From NCBI GenBank assembly GCA_038206395.1, contig JBBRAX010000008.1, positions 1 to 64,000 of the forward strand: 64,000 nt of DNA, in the 5' to 3' direction. Made by a program: the position numbers and the translations under genes. Below the pieces are notes generated by a model, which searched no databases, was not told where the DNA came from, and saw only the letters and a list, made by a program, of their open reading frames with translations. Origin of the DNA: JAGSPQ01 sp038206395. Lineage in GTDB: Bacteria; Myxococcota; Myxococcia; Myxococcales; Myxococcaceae. Below, one piece after another: positions 49,698-59,703 of this stretch (its first letter is position 1; every line of letters starts with the position of its first letter).

Positions 49698-50794
49698 CCT
49701 CTGGGTCTCCCGCCAAGGACGTTCTTCTCCCAAAGTTCCCCGATGGCGTATTCCTCCAGCCACTCGTTGAGAAGCCTGGGCGCTATCTTGTCGTCCAAAC
49801 GGGTGAAGCTCGTACGAGTCCCGTCGTGCTCGGCGACGATCAAGTTCTCTGGCGAAAGTTGGTTGAGCAGGGTGACGGATTGGGTTGCCACGAGCAGCTG
49901 CACTTTTCGCGAGGCCGCTTTGAGCATGTCCGCTAGCACTTGGATGGCCGCGGGGTGCAGGCCTAGTTCCGGCTCATCAAGAAGAATCAACGACGGTGGT
50001 TTCGGTTGAAGGAGCAGGGTGGCGAGACACATGAAACGCAGCGTTCCGTCCGAAAGAGAAAATGCATCGAAGTAGGCGTCCGAGCCTTTCTGCCGCCATT
50101 CGAGTTTGATCTTTCGACTGTTCGCTCTCGACGATTGAAGCGTGAAGTCTTCAAAGAACGGCGCAACGAGCTGAATGTGGTGAACGATCTGCTGATAGTT
50201 GGCGACCGACGTTTCCTTGAGCATCAAGAGGTAGGCGGCCAAGTTGCCCGCATCCGCTCTGAAAGCTCGATTGTCGTCGACATCCCCAGTTTGTTTGCTG
50301 GGCGCCGAATCGGACGTGTCGTGAAAGTGGTAGACGACCCACTGAATTATTTCTCGATAGACGTACTTGGACACCTCGCCGCGATCCGCTTCGACCTCGT
50401 CGAGGAGCCCGCTCTCCTTGCTGCCCGAGGCAAGGCGCACTTGGAAGTCCTCGAGATTTGCGTAACCGGCGTAGTGGGCGCCCTCTTTTGCCAAGATCAG
50501 AGTGTCGCCCACGGCGGCCCTTAGAGTGACGTCGTAAGCGTTGGACCCAAAGCCAAAATAGAGCTCGGCCTCGGGGGTCCTCTTTCGACCGTGAAAGAGA
50601 AACCGATCGGCTCCACCAGCTTCACCGACCGTCAGTTGCAGTCTCTTTGAGACGATGCGCTCAAGCAGTTTGAACGCCCCAATCAGATTCGATTTGCCTG
50701 AACCGTTAGGGCCGATCACGACATTCAGCGCGTCGAGACGTAGTTCGACCTCTTCGATGGATTTGAGGCCCTTGATTCTTAGCGTCTCGAGCAT
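49694..50794 (-). CDS. AAA family ATPase (AAA15/AAA21, OLD-like), paired with DUF4276
   Basis: The 366-residue ATPase has Walker A IGPNGSGKSNLIGAF after the typical start LRIKGLKSIEEVELRL, the ABC-like signature FSLSDGTLRFMCLATLL, Walker B SLILLDEPELGLHP and the His-like switch ATQSVTLLNQL. Such SMC/ABC-like ATPases are partners of nuclease-type effectors in systems like Rlo, PARIS and other AAA-TOPRIM pairs. The frame is open upstream to 50947, but ATG at 50794 starts the domain. Codon use is less G+C-rich: line 50101-50160 has 28 of 60 G+C, against 45 of 60 at 51121-51180. Confidence 0.88.
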   Translation of the reverse strand: MLETLRIKGLKSIEEVELRLDALNVVIGPNGSGKSNLIGAFKLLERIVSKRLQLTVGEAGGADRFLFHGRKRTPEAELYFGFGSNAYDVTLRAAVGDTLILAKEGAHYAGYANLEDFQVRLASGSKESGLLDEVEADRGEVSKYVYREIIQWVVYHFHDTSDSAPSKQTGDVDDNRAFRADAGNLAAYLLMLKETSVANYQQIVHHIQLVAPFFEDFTLQSSRANSRKIKLEWRQKGSDAYFDAFSLSDGTLRFMCLATLLLQPKPPSLILLDEPELGLHPAAIQVLADMLKAASRKVQLLVATQSVTLLNQLSPENLIVAEHDGTRTSFTRLDDKIAPRLLNEWLEEYAIGELWEKNVLGGRPRG

Positions 50795-50906
50795 CTCGGT
50801 CCAAAACCTAGCAGGGCACCCTGACGTCGAGCCGCCGAGCGGCTCTGTAACGCGTCCCGGCAGCGAGTAGCGACCTTGTTGGGATCCGCGCCGGTCGTGT
50901 TCACGT

Positions 50907-51844
50907 CTATTTCGAAGAAACGACCGGACAGGCGGCGCTGTGATCAAGGCCGACGGACTCGAGCGCGGGCACGTCGGTGCGGCAAGACGGAATTGCCAGG
51001 GGGCAGCGCGGATGAAAGGCGCAGCCGGGCGGGCGGCGCAGCGGAGAAGGAGGCTCGCCGGGCAGGGGCACGCGCTGGCCGCGATTGACAGGTGAGCGGG
51101 CGGGAAGCGAGGCGATGAGCGCGCGGGTGTACGGGTGCATCGGGCGGCTGAGCACGGCTTCGGTGGGGCCGAGCTCGACGATGCGGCCGGCGTACATCAC
51201 GGCGACGCGGGTCGCGAGGTGCGCGACGACGCCGAGGTCGTGCGAGATGAAGAGGTAGGTGAGCTTGCGGGTGCGCTGCAGGTCGACCAGCAGGTTGACG
51301 ATCTGTGCCTGCACGGAAGCGTCGAGCGCGCTGACGGGCTCGTCGAGCACGAGGAACTCTGGTTCGACGGCGAGCGCGCGGGCGATGCAGAGGCGCTGGC
51401 GTTGGCCGGCCGAGAACGCGTGCGGCCGGCGAGAGGCAGCGTCGGGGGGAAGCCCGATGAGCTCGAGCAGGGCGGCGATGCGTGAAGGGCTTGCGTCCCC
51501 TCGGACGGCGAGCGCTTCGCCCAGCATGTCGCCGACGCCCATGCGCGGGTCGAGCGCGGCGATTGGATCTTGAAAGACGGGCTGCATGCGCGGGCGCAGG
51601 GCCTTCAGCTGGCGGCGCGAGAGCGTCTGCAGCGGCGTTCCGTCGAAGTGCACCGAGCCGCTCTCGATGGGCAGCAGCTGCAGCAGCGCGCGGCCCAGCG
51701 AGCTCTTGCCGCAGCCGGACTCGCCGACGAGGCCCAGGGTTTCGCCCCGGTAGATGGTGAGGGAGACGCCGTCGACGGCGCGCACCCGGCCCGCATCCGA
51801 GTCGTAGCCAACGGTGAGGTTGGTCGCTTCGACGAAGGGGGCGC

Positions 51845-51848
<4 letters not shown>
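50907..51848 (-). CDS. Peptide/oligopeptide ABC transporter ATP-binding protein (DppF/OppF type)
   Basis: This ABC ATPase of 313 residues has Walker A GESGCGKSSLGRALL, signature FSAGQRQRLCIARAL and Walker B FLVLDEPVSALD. The C-terminal oligopeptide domain has four Cys (GCAFHPRCPLAIPSC and AACPV), which in the family can bind an iron-sulfur cluster. GTG at 51848 overlaps the stop of the partner ATPase as GTGA. It powers uptake with its partner and the permeases at 55232-57183, from which both ATPases are separated by two unrelated genes. Confidence 0.92.
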
Positions 51849-52759
<911 letters not shown>

Positions 52760-53008
52760 CGCGGCGGAGTAAACCTCAGACTCGGGATGAACGGCGAGCG
52801 CAGCCTGGGGTCTCGACGATCGGCAGCCCGCATCACCGCCACGGTGGTTTCATCCCGGCGTCGTGCAGCTCAAGGTCCAGTGGTGACTGCAGCCTGCGGA
52901 AGGCGGAGGCCACCGACACCAGTGAGGAGCGCCCATTCGGGGGCTCCAGTGGTGACCGTGGCCTCCGAGCTCCGGCCGCCGAGGTCCCCAACGGGTGGCA
53001 GCGGTTGC
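52760..53008. other. Intergenic region between the ATPase genes and the MshEN genes
   Basis: This stretch of 249 bases has no convincing gene. It contains a 12-base perfect direct repeat (listed separately) and a short inverted repeat near 52837-52848. It probably holds a promoter for the two ATPase genes and a terminator for the upstream run, but neither is clear. Confidence 0.5.
52876..52956. repeat. Direct repeat TCCAGTGGTGAC, two copies
   Basis: TCCAGTGGTGAC occurs at 52876-52887 and 52945-52956, 69 bases apart, and the match continues imperfectly beyond. The spacing is not a whole number of ten- or eleven-base turns for all values, so cooperative binding cannot be claimed. It may be a regulator site. 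Confidence 0.4.
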
Positions 53009-54406
53009 TCAGAGCTTTTCGAGCGCGACGATCAGCGCGGCTTCATCGAGCACGCGGCGCTCGACGAGCAGGCGGAACACCGCAGCGACTGCGGGCCCAG
53101 GCGGAATCGAGCCGCTCTCGACGCGCTCGAGCAGAGCGACCAGCTGGGCGCCGGCCTCGGGAGTCGCAGCCAGCGCGGGGTCCGGCGTGCGCATCCACTC
53201 GGGCAGATCGAGATCGGGGTTCTTCGGTTCGACGATCGGTGGCGGTGCGGGCTTCGGGCGTGAGACGGGCGGCGGAGCGGCCGCTTCGGGCACCGCGACC
53301 TGGACGCCTTCCCGATTCACGGCGACACGCTTCAACGCGATGCGACCCAGCGCCGCCGACGGGCGCCGCAGCGGCTCGACGGGAGATCTGCGCGGCTCGA
53401 CCGGGACGTCGGGGGGAATCGCGAAAGACGGCACCTTCACCACTGGCACTGGCCCGGGCTCGATCACGACCTCGGCCTCCAGCAGCAGCTCGGGCTCGGA
53501 GGTCAGCGAGCGCTCGGGCGCGAGCTCCACTGGATCCGGCGGGAGGGGAGCGGGCCGCGATGGAGGCGCCCGCGCCGCATCGCCCAGCGGAGCCGACAGC
53601 GCCGAGAAGCCCAGCGAGTCTTGCGCGGGCGGCGCCCGGTCGTGCCTTCCGATCTCATCGGCCAGATCCATCGACAGCGGCGCCACCTCGGGCGGCCCTT
53701 CGAGATCCAGGGAACCGAAGAGCTCTTCCTCGGTCACCGACTTCGCAGCGGGTTCGGCGGTGACAGAGATCTCTTCGTCGAAGGTCAGCTCGTCGAAGTT
53801 GTCGGTGAGCGGCGCGGGCGTGCCGGGAAACTCGTACGGCCCGGGCTTCGCAGGCACCCGGAACTCAGCCGACAGCGCCTCCGGAAAGGAAATCTCGGCC
53901 GTCACCGCCGGGTCGAGAGACATGAGCACTTCTTCCTCGAGCACCTCGCCCATCACCACCGGCTCACCCGAGCTCTCTCCGGCGAGGGCGGCGTGGACGT
54001 TCTCGATGTCGTCGATCGCTGCGACATGAACGATCACCGCGCGCTTGAGCTGAGACTTGAGCTCGTCGACCACCTCGTGAAGCGTCGGATCTGCGAGCGC
54101 GATGTGAACGCGGGTCGAGCCATCCTCACGATCGAGCCGAAAAGGGACGAGGCGGTGGGCGCGCTGGAACTCGAGCGGAATGAGGCCCGACGCTTCTGGC
54201 GCGACATACGAGAGATCCGCGAACGGCAGTTCGTGCTGCAGCGCCAGCGCCCGGGCGAGCGCGGCGGGCGTGATCTTGCCAGTCGAGAGGAGCAGGTCTC
54301 CGATGCGGCTGGGCTCACCGGCGCTCTGATCGGCGAGGGCTGACTCGACGTCGTCGGACGTCACAGCGCCGGCTTCGATCAGCAGCTCCCCGAGCTTTCT
54401 CTTCAT
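53009..54406 (-). CDS. MshEN-domain (GspE N-terminal) protein, 465 aa
   Basis: The N-terminus is a GspE N-terminal/MshEN domain with two tandem copies of its nucleotide motif: K4-L5-G6 to Q27 and R34-I35-G36 to Q57. In MshE-type ATPases these bind cyclic di-GMP. There is no ATPase domain after it. Instead comes a long Pro/Glu/Ala-rich linker and a short helical end (LLVERRVLDEAALIVALEKL) similar to the end of the next protein. Cytoplasmic. It pairs with the gene at 54417-55208, 10 bases away, and lies within a peptide transporter cluster. The motif makes it a candidate c-di-GMP receptor. Confidence 0.82.
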   Translation of the reverse strand: MKRKLGELLIEAGAVTSDDVESALADQSAGEPSRIGDLLLSTGKITPAALARALALQHELPFADLSYVAPEASGLIPLEFQRAHRLVPFRLDREDGSTRVHIALADPTLHEVVDELKSQLKRAVIVHVAAIDDIENVHAALAGESSGEPVVMGEVLEEEVLMSLDPAVTAEISFPEALSAEFRVPAKPGPYEFPGTPAPLTDNFDELTFDEEISVTAEPAAKSVTEEELFGSLDLEGPPEVAPLSMDLADEIGRHDRAPPAQDSLGFSALSAPLGDAARAPPSRPAPLPPDPVELAPERSLTSEPELLLEAEVVIEPGPVPVVKVPSFAIPPDVPVEPRRSPVEPLRRPSAALGRIALKRVAVNREGVQVAVPEAAAPPPVSRPKPAPPPIVEPKNPDLDLPEWMRTPDPALAATPEAGAQLVALLERVESGSIPPGPAVAAVFRLLVERRVLDEAALIVALEKL

Positions 54407-54416
54407 TCGCTTCGGA

Positions 54417-55208
54417 CTACCTGCGGACCTTGGCGAGGTACTCCTCGCGCGAGAAGACCCCCTTTTCGATCAGCAGCTCGACCATGCCTTTGAGCGCCGC
54501 GACTTCCTTTCGCTGGGCCTCTTCGATCTGCACCAACTGCTCGGCCGGTGACAACGAAGACGGCGCCTGCACGGGCGCATCGGCCATCGACACGCGCCCG
54601 CCTCCGGCGAGCCGCGTCGTCATCGGGGGACCTTCGTCGGGCGGCGGCGCTTTCGCGGCAGGGGCATCACCCGCTTTCGGCGGGCGGGTGATCTTGTCCT
54701 GCTGCTTCACCACCGTGTTGCCCTGCGCATCGACGAACTTGAAAGAGCCTTCGAGATCCGACGGGTCGCCTTCGCCTTCGTAGAAGCGGCCGAACGCGCG
54801 CGCAATCGAAGACCGCCCGGCGATCTGCGGCATGATCCGGCAGCGGGACACCGAACGGAGCGTGTCGATGTGCCCGAGGTTCTGCGGCTCGGACATCGCG
54901 ACCACGAGGGTCTTGGCGTCGTCGCGCAATTGAAGCGGCAGCGCGTTCAGGTCGCGGGCGACCTGCGAAGGAATCTTGGCGCGCACGTGCGGCGCCACGC
55001 CTTGAATCGAGTCGAGGTTCACGGCGACGACGTTGAGCTGCTTGCTCAGCGCCTTCACCAGCATCTCTTCGGTGAGGATGTTCATCCGCACCAGGATCTC
55101 ACCGAGCCGCCCGCCCCACTTCTGCTGCTCGTTGAGCGCATTGGTGAGCTGCTGCTCGGTGAGCACTTTGGCTTTCAGCAGCAAGTCGCCCAGCTTGATC
55201 GATGCCAT
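54417..55208 (-). CDS. MshEN-domain (GspE N-terminal) protein, 263 aa
   Basis: The protein begins with a MshEN domain with tandem motifs at the same positions as its neighbour: K5-L6-G7 to Q28 and R34-L35-G36 to Q57. A compact domain to about 150 (LVVAMSEPQNLGHIDTLRSVS) is followed by a Pro/Ala-rich linker and a helical end (KGMVELLIEKGVFSREEYL). ATG at 55208 is chosen; the open frame runs much further up, but through the permease gene. No ATPase domain is present, so it is not a type II/IV motor. Candidate c-di-GMP effector. Confidence 0.82.
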   Translation of the reverse strand: MASIKLGDLLLKAKVLTEQQLTNALNEQQKWGGRLGEILVRMNILTEEMLVKALSKQLNVVAVNLDSIQGVAPHVRAKIPSQVARDLNALPLQLRDDAKTLVVAMSEPQNLGHIDTLRSVSRCRIMPQIAGRSSIARAFGRFYEGEGDPSDLEGSFKFVDAQGNTVVKQQDKITRPPKAGDAPAAKAPPPDEGPPMTTRLAGGGRVSMADAPVQAPSSLSPAEQLVQIEEAQRKEVAALKGMVELLIEKGVFSREEYLAKVRR

Positions 55209-55231
55209 TGAAGGTTCGTGATTGTACTGGG

Positions 55232-56206
55232 TTACGCGCGCGGGTCGAGCAAACCCCTCAAAGCTTCTCCCAATTCGTTCAAGGCAAGCACGGTGACGGC
55301 GATGCAGAGGCCGGGAAAGATGGCCAGCCACCAGGCGCCGGGGTGGGTCAAATAGCGGTGGGCCTGGGTGAGCAGCTCGCCCCAGCTTGCGGTAGGGGGC
55401 GGCGCGCCAAGGCCGAGGAATGAGAGGGCGCTCTCGATCAGAATGGCCGAGGCGACGGCAAAGGTGGCGGCGACGAGCACGGGTGACAGCGCGTTCGGGA
55501 GCAGGTGCCGCACGAGGATGCGGGCGTCGGAAAGGCCGAGCGCGCGGCTGGCGGTGATGAAGTCGAGGCCCTTGAGCTTGAGCACCTCGGCGCGCACGAG
55601 CCGGGCGATGTCCGTCCACCGGGTGAAGCCGATGACGAGCACGAGTGGGGTCAGCGACGAGATGCGCAAGAGCCCGAGCACCGCGAGGACGAAGAAGAGG
55701 GTCGGAAAGGTGATCATGATCTCGGTGATGCGCGAGATGACGGCGTCGACGCCGCGGCCGTAGTACCCGGCGAGGCCGCCCAGCAGCAGGCCAATGAACA
55801 CGCAGATCGCGACCGAGAGAAAGCCGACAGTAAGGCTGACGCGGGCGCCATGAATGAGGCGGGCGAGCACGTCGCGGCCGAGCTCGTCGGTGCCGAGCCA
55901 GTGCTGCAGGTCTGGCCCCCAGGGCGGCGGCGTGTCGGCGATGACGGCGTTGGCCGCGAAGGTCTGGTTCGGGCCCCACGGCACGGGCGTGCGCCAGATC
56001 CACTCGGCGGTGGTGGCGAGCTGCTGTTGGGTCGCTCCGCGGAGGGCGACGGGCTGCCGGAAGATTGGGAGCCAGTACGTCGTGCCGTCGACGCGGACGG
56101 CCAGCGGCAAATGGGCGGCGAGCAGATCGGCGCCGACGGCAGTGAGGACGAGAAGCATGACGGCGGTGAGGGCGAGGCGACCGCGCAGAGGGATGCGCCG
56201 GCGCAT
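55232..56206 (-). CDS. Peptide ABC transporter permease (DppC/OppC type)
   Basis: The 324-residue permease has one N-terminal helix, a large periplasmic loop, then five more helices. It carries the HWLGTDELGRDVLARLI motif and the ATPase-contact EAA loop (GLDFITASRALGLSDARILVRHLLPN). ATG at 56206 shares one base with the stop of the DppB-type gene. It forms the channel with DppB. Confidence 0.93.
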   Translation of the reverse strand: MRRRIPLRGRLALTAVMLLVLTAVGADLLAAHLPLAVRVDGTTYWLPIFRQPVALRGATQQQLATTAEWIWRTPVPWGPNQTFAANAVIADTPPPWGPDLQHWLGTDELGRDVLARLIHGARVSLTVGFLSVAICVFIGLLLGGLAGYYGRGVDAVISRITEIMITFPTLFFVLAVLGLLRISSLTPLVLVIGFTRWTDIARLVRAEVLKLKGLDFITASRALGLSDARILVRHLLPNALSPVLVAATFAVASAILIESALSFLGLGAPPPTASWGELLTQAHRYLTHPGAWWLAIFPGLCIAVTVLALNELGEALRGLLDPRA

Positions 56207-57183
56207 CAGGAGCCGGCTCCGACGCGGATGCGGGGGTCGGCGAGGCCGTAGAGCAGGTCGGCGACCAGCACCGAGACCATCGTGACGAGCGCAGCGAGGG
56301 TGCAGATCGCCATCACGACCGGGTAGTCGCGCAGCGAGATCGCCTCGAAGGCGAGCAGGCCCATGCCGTTGATGCCGAAGACGCGTTCGACGACGACGCT
56401 GCCGCCGATGAGATGCGGCAACGAGAGGCCGAGCATGGTGACCACGGGCAGCAGGCTGTTGCGAAGCGCGTGCTTGAAGATGACGCTGCGCTCGGGAATT
56501 CCGCGGGCACGGGCGGCGCGCACATAGTCCTGGGCCAGCGCGTCCGTCATCGCCGCCCTCACCTGCCGGCTGACGACCGCGAGCGTCGGGTAGCTCAAGC
56601 AGAACACCGGCAGCACCAGGTGCCACGCGGTGTCGAGGACGCGGCCGGGCAGCGACATCGCGTCATGGCCAGAAGACTCGAGGCCCTGAAACGGAAAGAA
56701 GTCGCCGAGCAACAGCAGCAGCATCACTGCGACCCAGAACGTGGGCATCGCGTAGAGCAGGTAGAGGGTGAGGGTGACGCCGCGGCGAACCTTCGACTTC
56801 GGGCGAACCGCCGCGTGAACGCCGATGGGAATCGCGAGCAGGTAGGCGAGCAGCAGCGAGACGGACGCGAGCAGCAGCGTCTGCGGCAGCGCCTCAGCCA
56901 GCTTCTCGACGACGGGGCGGTGGTCCTGAAGCGAACGGCCGAAGTCGAGGGTGAGAATTTTGCCGAGCCAGCGCAAATACTGAACGTGAAGCGGCAGGTC
57001 GAGGCCGTGCTGGGCGCGAAAGGCGTCGTTGGCAGCGGCCGCCTGGCCAGCGGCAGAGGCGGACTCGGTGTCGAGCTGCAGCGGGTCGCCAGGGGCCAGG
57101 CGCGAGATCGCGAAGGTCAGCAGCGTGATGCCGAGAAAGGTCGGCACCATCTGCAGCAGCCGTCGCACGAGGTACGGCCGCAT
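56206..57183 (-). CDS. Peptide ABC transporter permease (DppB/OppB type)
   Basis: This 325-residue permease has six helices. The start MRPYLVRRLLQMVPTFLGI and the EAA loop (DYVRAARARGIPERSVIFKHALRN) are typical, as is the segment LPHLIGGSVVVERVFGINGMG. It follows the binding protein gene by 3 bases and overlaps dppC by one base. Confidence 0.93.
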   Translation of the reverse strand: MRPYLVRRLLQMVPTFLGITLLTFAISRLAPGDPLQLDTESASAAGQAAAANDAFRAQHGLDLPLHVQYLRWLGKILTLDFGRSLQDHRPVVEKLAEALPQTLLLASVSLLLAYLLAIPIGVHAAVRPKSKVRRGVTLTLYLLYAMPTFWVAVMLLLLLGDFFPFQGLESSGHDAMSLPGRVLDTAWHLVLPVFCLSYPTLAVVSRQVRAAMTDALAQDYVRAARARGIPERSVIFKHALRNSLLPVVTMLGLSLPHLIGGSVVVERVFGINGMGLLAFEAISLRDYPVVMAICTLAALVTMVSVLVADLLYGLADPRIRVGAGS

Positions 57184-57186
57184 CGC

Positions 57187-58872
57187 TTACGGCTTCGCCG
57201 ACGGGGGCAGCAGCCAGACCCTGCGCAGGTCGTACCAGGCAAGCGACGGGCGAATTCCGCGAACGTGCGTCTTGATCGCGTCGAGCTGGGGCCGGTTGGT
57301 GAGGAAGGTGTACGGCTGGTCTTCGTAGAGGACGGCGTGCAGCTGGCGCTCGAGGCCGCGGCGTTCGGTGTCGTCGAAGGTGACGCGGATCTTTTCGATC
57401 AAGCCGTCGGCGCGCGGACTCGCGTACGAGGTGAAGTTGCTGCCGCCCTTCGCCTGGGTCGAGTGGTAGACCTGAAACTGATCGGTGTTCACGTCGTTGT
57501 TGTTCCAGCCGAGGCTGGCGGCGTCGAAGTCGTGGGCGCGCAGGCGGCCGACGTACTGGGCGGCGTCGACCTTCTCGACGTCCATCTCGATGCCGGCCTT
57601 CTTCAGCTCTTCCTGCAGCAGCGGCACGAGCTTGCCCAACTTCACCGAGTGGGGGTTGGAGAGGAAGGTGAACTTGAAGGCGACGCCGTCTTTGTCGAGC
57701 ACGCCATCGCCGTTGTGATCTTCCCAGCCGGCCTCTTTGAGCAACGCGCGCGCGGCCTTCGGGTCGTACGCGATGGGCGCGATCGTCGAGTCGCACGACT
57801 CGGACAACCGGTAATAAGGACAGGTGGTGGGCAGCTCGAGATCCATGTCGATGTTCTTCGCGACCTTCTCGGCCGGGTAGAGCATCGTCATCGCGCGGCG
57901 AACGCGCGCGTCCGAGAAGAACGGGCGTTCTTGGTTCCACCCAATCCACGAGTAGTAGTTCTCGATGAAGTTGATGCGGTGGTAGCCCGTGATCGCCCAG
58001 GCGTCGGCAGCGGTGGGCGCTTCGATCGATCGCCAGACGCTGGGCTGGATGCGCGTCATCAGATCGAACTCGCCGCGTTCCCACAGCTGGGTCGCGACGG
58101 TCTCGTCTTTGACGAAGCGGATGACGACCTTGTCGACCAGGGCCTTGGTGCCCCAGTACTCTTCGTTGCGCGCGTAGGTCAGCGACTTGCCGGTGTCCCA
58201 GGCGACGAAGCGGAAGGGGCCGGTGCCGACGGGGGCGCGGTTGATCGCGAGGGTGTTGAAGTCACCTTTGAGCGCGCTGGCCGGAAGAATCGGCACCGCG
58301 GCGAGCACGTTGTTGCGGTGAAGGAAGTGGGCGACCTTCGTGGTGAAGACAACCGTCAGCTCGTCGGGCGCGGCGACGGTGAGGTCGAGGAAGTTGCTGC
58401 GCAGCGAGTTGGTGAGGTTCGTGGGCAGCAAGATGGCATCGAACGTCGCCTTCACGTCCCTGCTGGTGAGCTTGTCGCCGTTGTGGAACTTCACCCCTTT
58501 GCGCAGCTTCACGGTGAGCGTGAGGTGATCGGGGCTCTCTTCCCAGCTCTCGGCGAGCAGTGGCTTCAGCGCGTAGTTCGGGTGCGTCTGCCGATCGAGC
58601 TCGGCCAGCGTCTCGGTGAGCGCGCCGACGGTGTAGCGGGCCATCATCCCTTCGACCTGTTGATCGTGAAGGCGGTTGAGGCCGAGCGGCTCGGACGGAA
58701 CGCGGATGGTGAAGGTGCCGCCGGACACCGGCGTGCCGCTCGACACTTCGGGGGGCAGCTCGCCCTTCAGCCACCCGGCGGTCGGCTTCACCCCTTCCGC
58801 GGCCGCAACGGGCTTCTTGTCCTTGCAGGCGACGAGCAGCAGCAGCGTGGCGAGAAGCAGTCGGCGCGTCAT
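57187..58872 (-). CDS. Peptide ABC transporter substrate-binding lipoprotein (SBP_bac_5)
   Basis: This 561-residue family 5 solute-binding protein has a lipoprotein signal (LLATLLLLVAC). Typical segments are TVKLRKGVKFHNGDKLTSRDVKATFD, NRAPVGTGPFRF and VRRAMTMLYPAEKVAKNI. It captures peptides or similar ligands in the periplasm and hands them to the permeases. It overlaps the upstream lipoprotein gene by 4 bases. Confidence 0.93.
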   Translation of the reverse strand: MTRRLLLATLLLLVACKDKKPVAAAEGVKPTAGWLKGELPPEVSSGTPVSGGTFTIRVPSEPLGLNRLHDQQVEGMMARYTVGALTETLAELDRQTHPNYALKPLLAESWEESPDHLTLTVKLRKGVKFHNGDKLTSRDVKATFDAILLPTNLTNSLRSNFLDLTVAAPDELTVVFTTKVAHFLHRNNVLAAVPILPASALKGDFNTLAINRAPVGTGPFRFVAWDTGKSLTYARNEEYWGTKALVDKVVIRFVKDETVATQLWERGEFDLMTRIQPSVWRSIEAPTAADAWAITGYHRINFIENYYSWIGWNQERPFFSDARVRRAMTMLYPAEKVAKNIDMDLELPTTCPYYRLSESCDSTIAPIAYDPKAARALLKEAGWEDHNGDGVLDKDGVAFKFTFLSNPHSVKLGKLVPLLQEELKKAGIEMDVEKVDAAQYVGRLRAHDFDAASLGWNNNDVNTDQFQVYHSTQAKGGSNFTSYASPRADGLIEKIRVTFDDTERRGLERQLHAVLYEDQPYTFLTNRPQLDAIKTHVRGIRPSLAWYDLRRVWLLPPSAKP

Positions 58873-59675
58873 GGGCCTGCACCCTCGCGCGGAATGCCGG
58901 CCGCATCCACTTCCACGCTGGGAACGTTGGCGGGCGGGGTCATCTCGTAGAGGGTGAGGTCGGGCGTTTCGTTGAGGGCGACGTCTTTGTAGTTGAGCTC
59001 GATGCGCAGCGACGTTTGGGGTGACGAGAGGACGACGCGGCGTGGGTAGGTGAGCGCGCCTGTGTCTTCGATGTTCTCGAACGAGAGGTCATAGGCGCTC
59101 ATGCCGGTGACGGTGGACTTGCCGACGCGGTAGCTGGGTGGGGCGATGGTGAGCGTCTGGGTCACCCCGCCCTTCTTGAGGGTGAGCGTCACCACGTCGT
59201 TCTCGACGTTCATTTCTGCGGACTCATGGGGAATGCGGGGGGCGCGGCCGAGCAGCAGAGCGGCGAGCTCGGCCGGAGCGACGGCAATCGGCACGAACCT
59301 CGCCACGTTCTGGGCAGTGGCAGGGCCGTGGAAGTACTTGCCGGCCTGGCCGTCGTAGAGGCCGAAAGTGACGCCGTCAGAGATGAGGATGCCCTGGGGT
59401 TTGCCGAAGAAGTCGAGCTGCTCGAGGTGGATGTACGCGGGCTGCGAGACGGCGGCGAAGAGGGTGACGCTGCCGTTGGTCTGGGGCGATTGCAGCTTCA
59501 GCTTGGCCTCACCTTTGATGCCGATGACGGCGGCTTCGGCCACTTCGATGCGCTTCAGCAGGTCTTCGGCCGAGGTGGGCAACCCGGCCGGCCCGAAGTC
59601 GACCCGGTGGGGGCACCCGGCCAACAGCAGGGCCAGCGGAAGAAGCAGGGCGAACGATGGGTTGGCAGAGAGCAC
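58869..59675 (-). CDS. Lipoprotein, DUF4292/LolB-like fold, 268 aa
   Basis: The signal ends in a lipobox (LLPLALLLAGC). The mature part is a beta-rich domain of the DUF4292 type (KLKLQSPQTNGSVTLFAAVSQ, YIHLEQLDFFGKPQGILIS), which resembles LolB. GTG at 59675 is preferred because the other start at 59705 overlaps the divergent exbB start and adds a poor n-region. It is the first gene of the peptide transporter run, so it may help outer-membrane targeting, but this is inference. Confidence 0.75.
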   Translation of the reverse strand: MLSANPSFALLLPLALLLAGCPHRVDFGPAGLPTSAEDLLKRIEVAEAAVIGIKGEAKLKLQSPQTNGSVTLFAAVSQPAYIHLEQLDFFGKPQGILISDGVTFGLYDGQAGKYFHGPATAQNVARFVPIAVAPAELAALLLGRAPRIPHESAEMNVENDVVTLTLKKGGVTQTLTIAPPSYRVGKSTVTGMSAYDLSFENIEDTGALTYPRRVVLSSPQTSLRIELNYKDVALNETPDLTLYEMTPPANVPSVEVDAAGIPREGAGP

Positions 59676-59692
59676 TTGAATCCCGCTATTAA
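59662..59692 (+). promoter_or_regulatory. Putative promoter for exbB-exbD
   Basis: The -35 TTGGCA (59662-59667, five of six) and the -10 TATTAA (59687-59692, four of six) are separated by 19 bases. Transcription would begin a few bases before the ATG at 59704, so the message would be nearly leaderless; no Shine-Dalgarno is visible. Confidence 0.3.
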
Positions 59693-59703
59693 CAGCAACA
59701 CAC

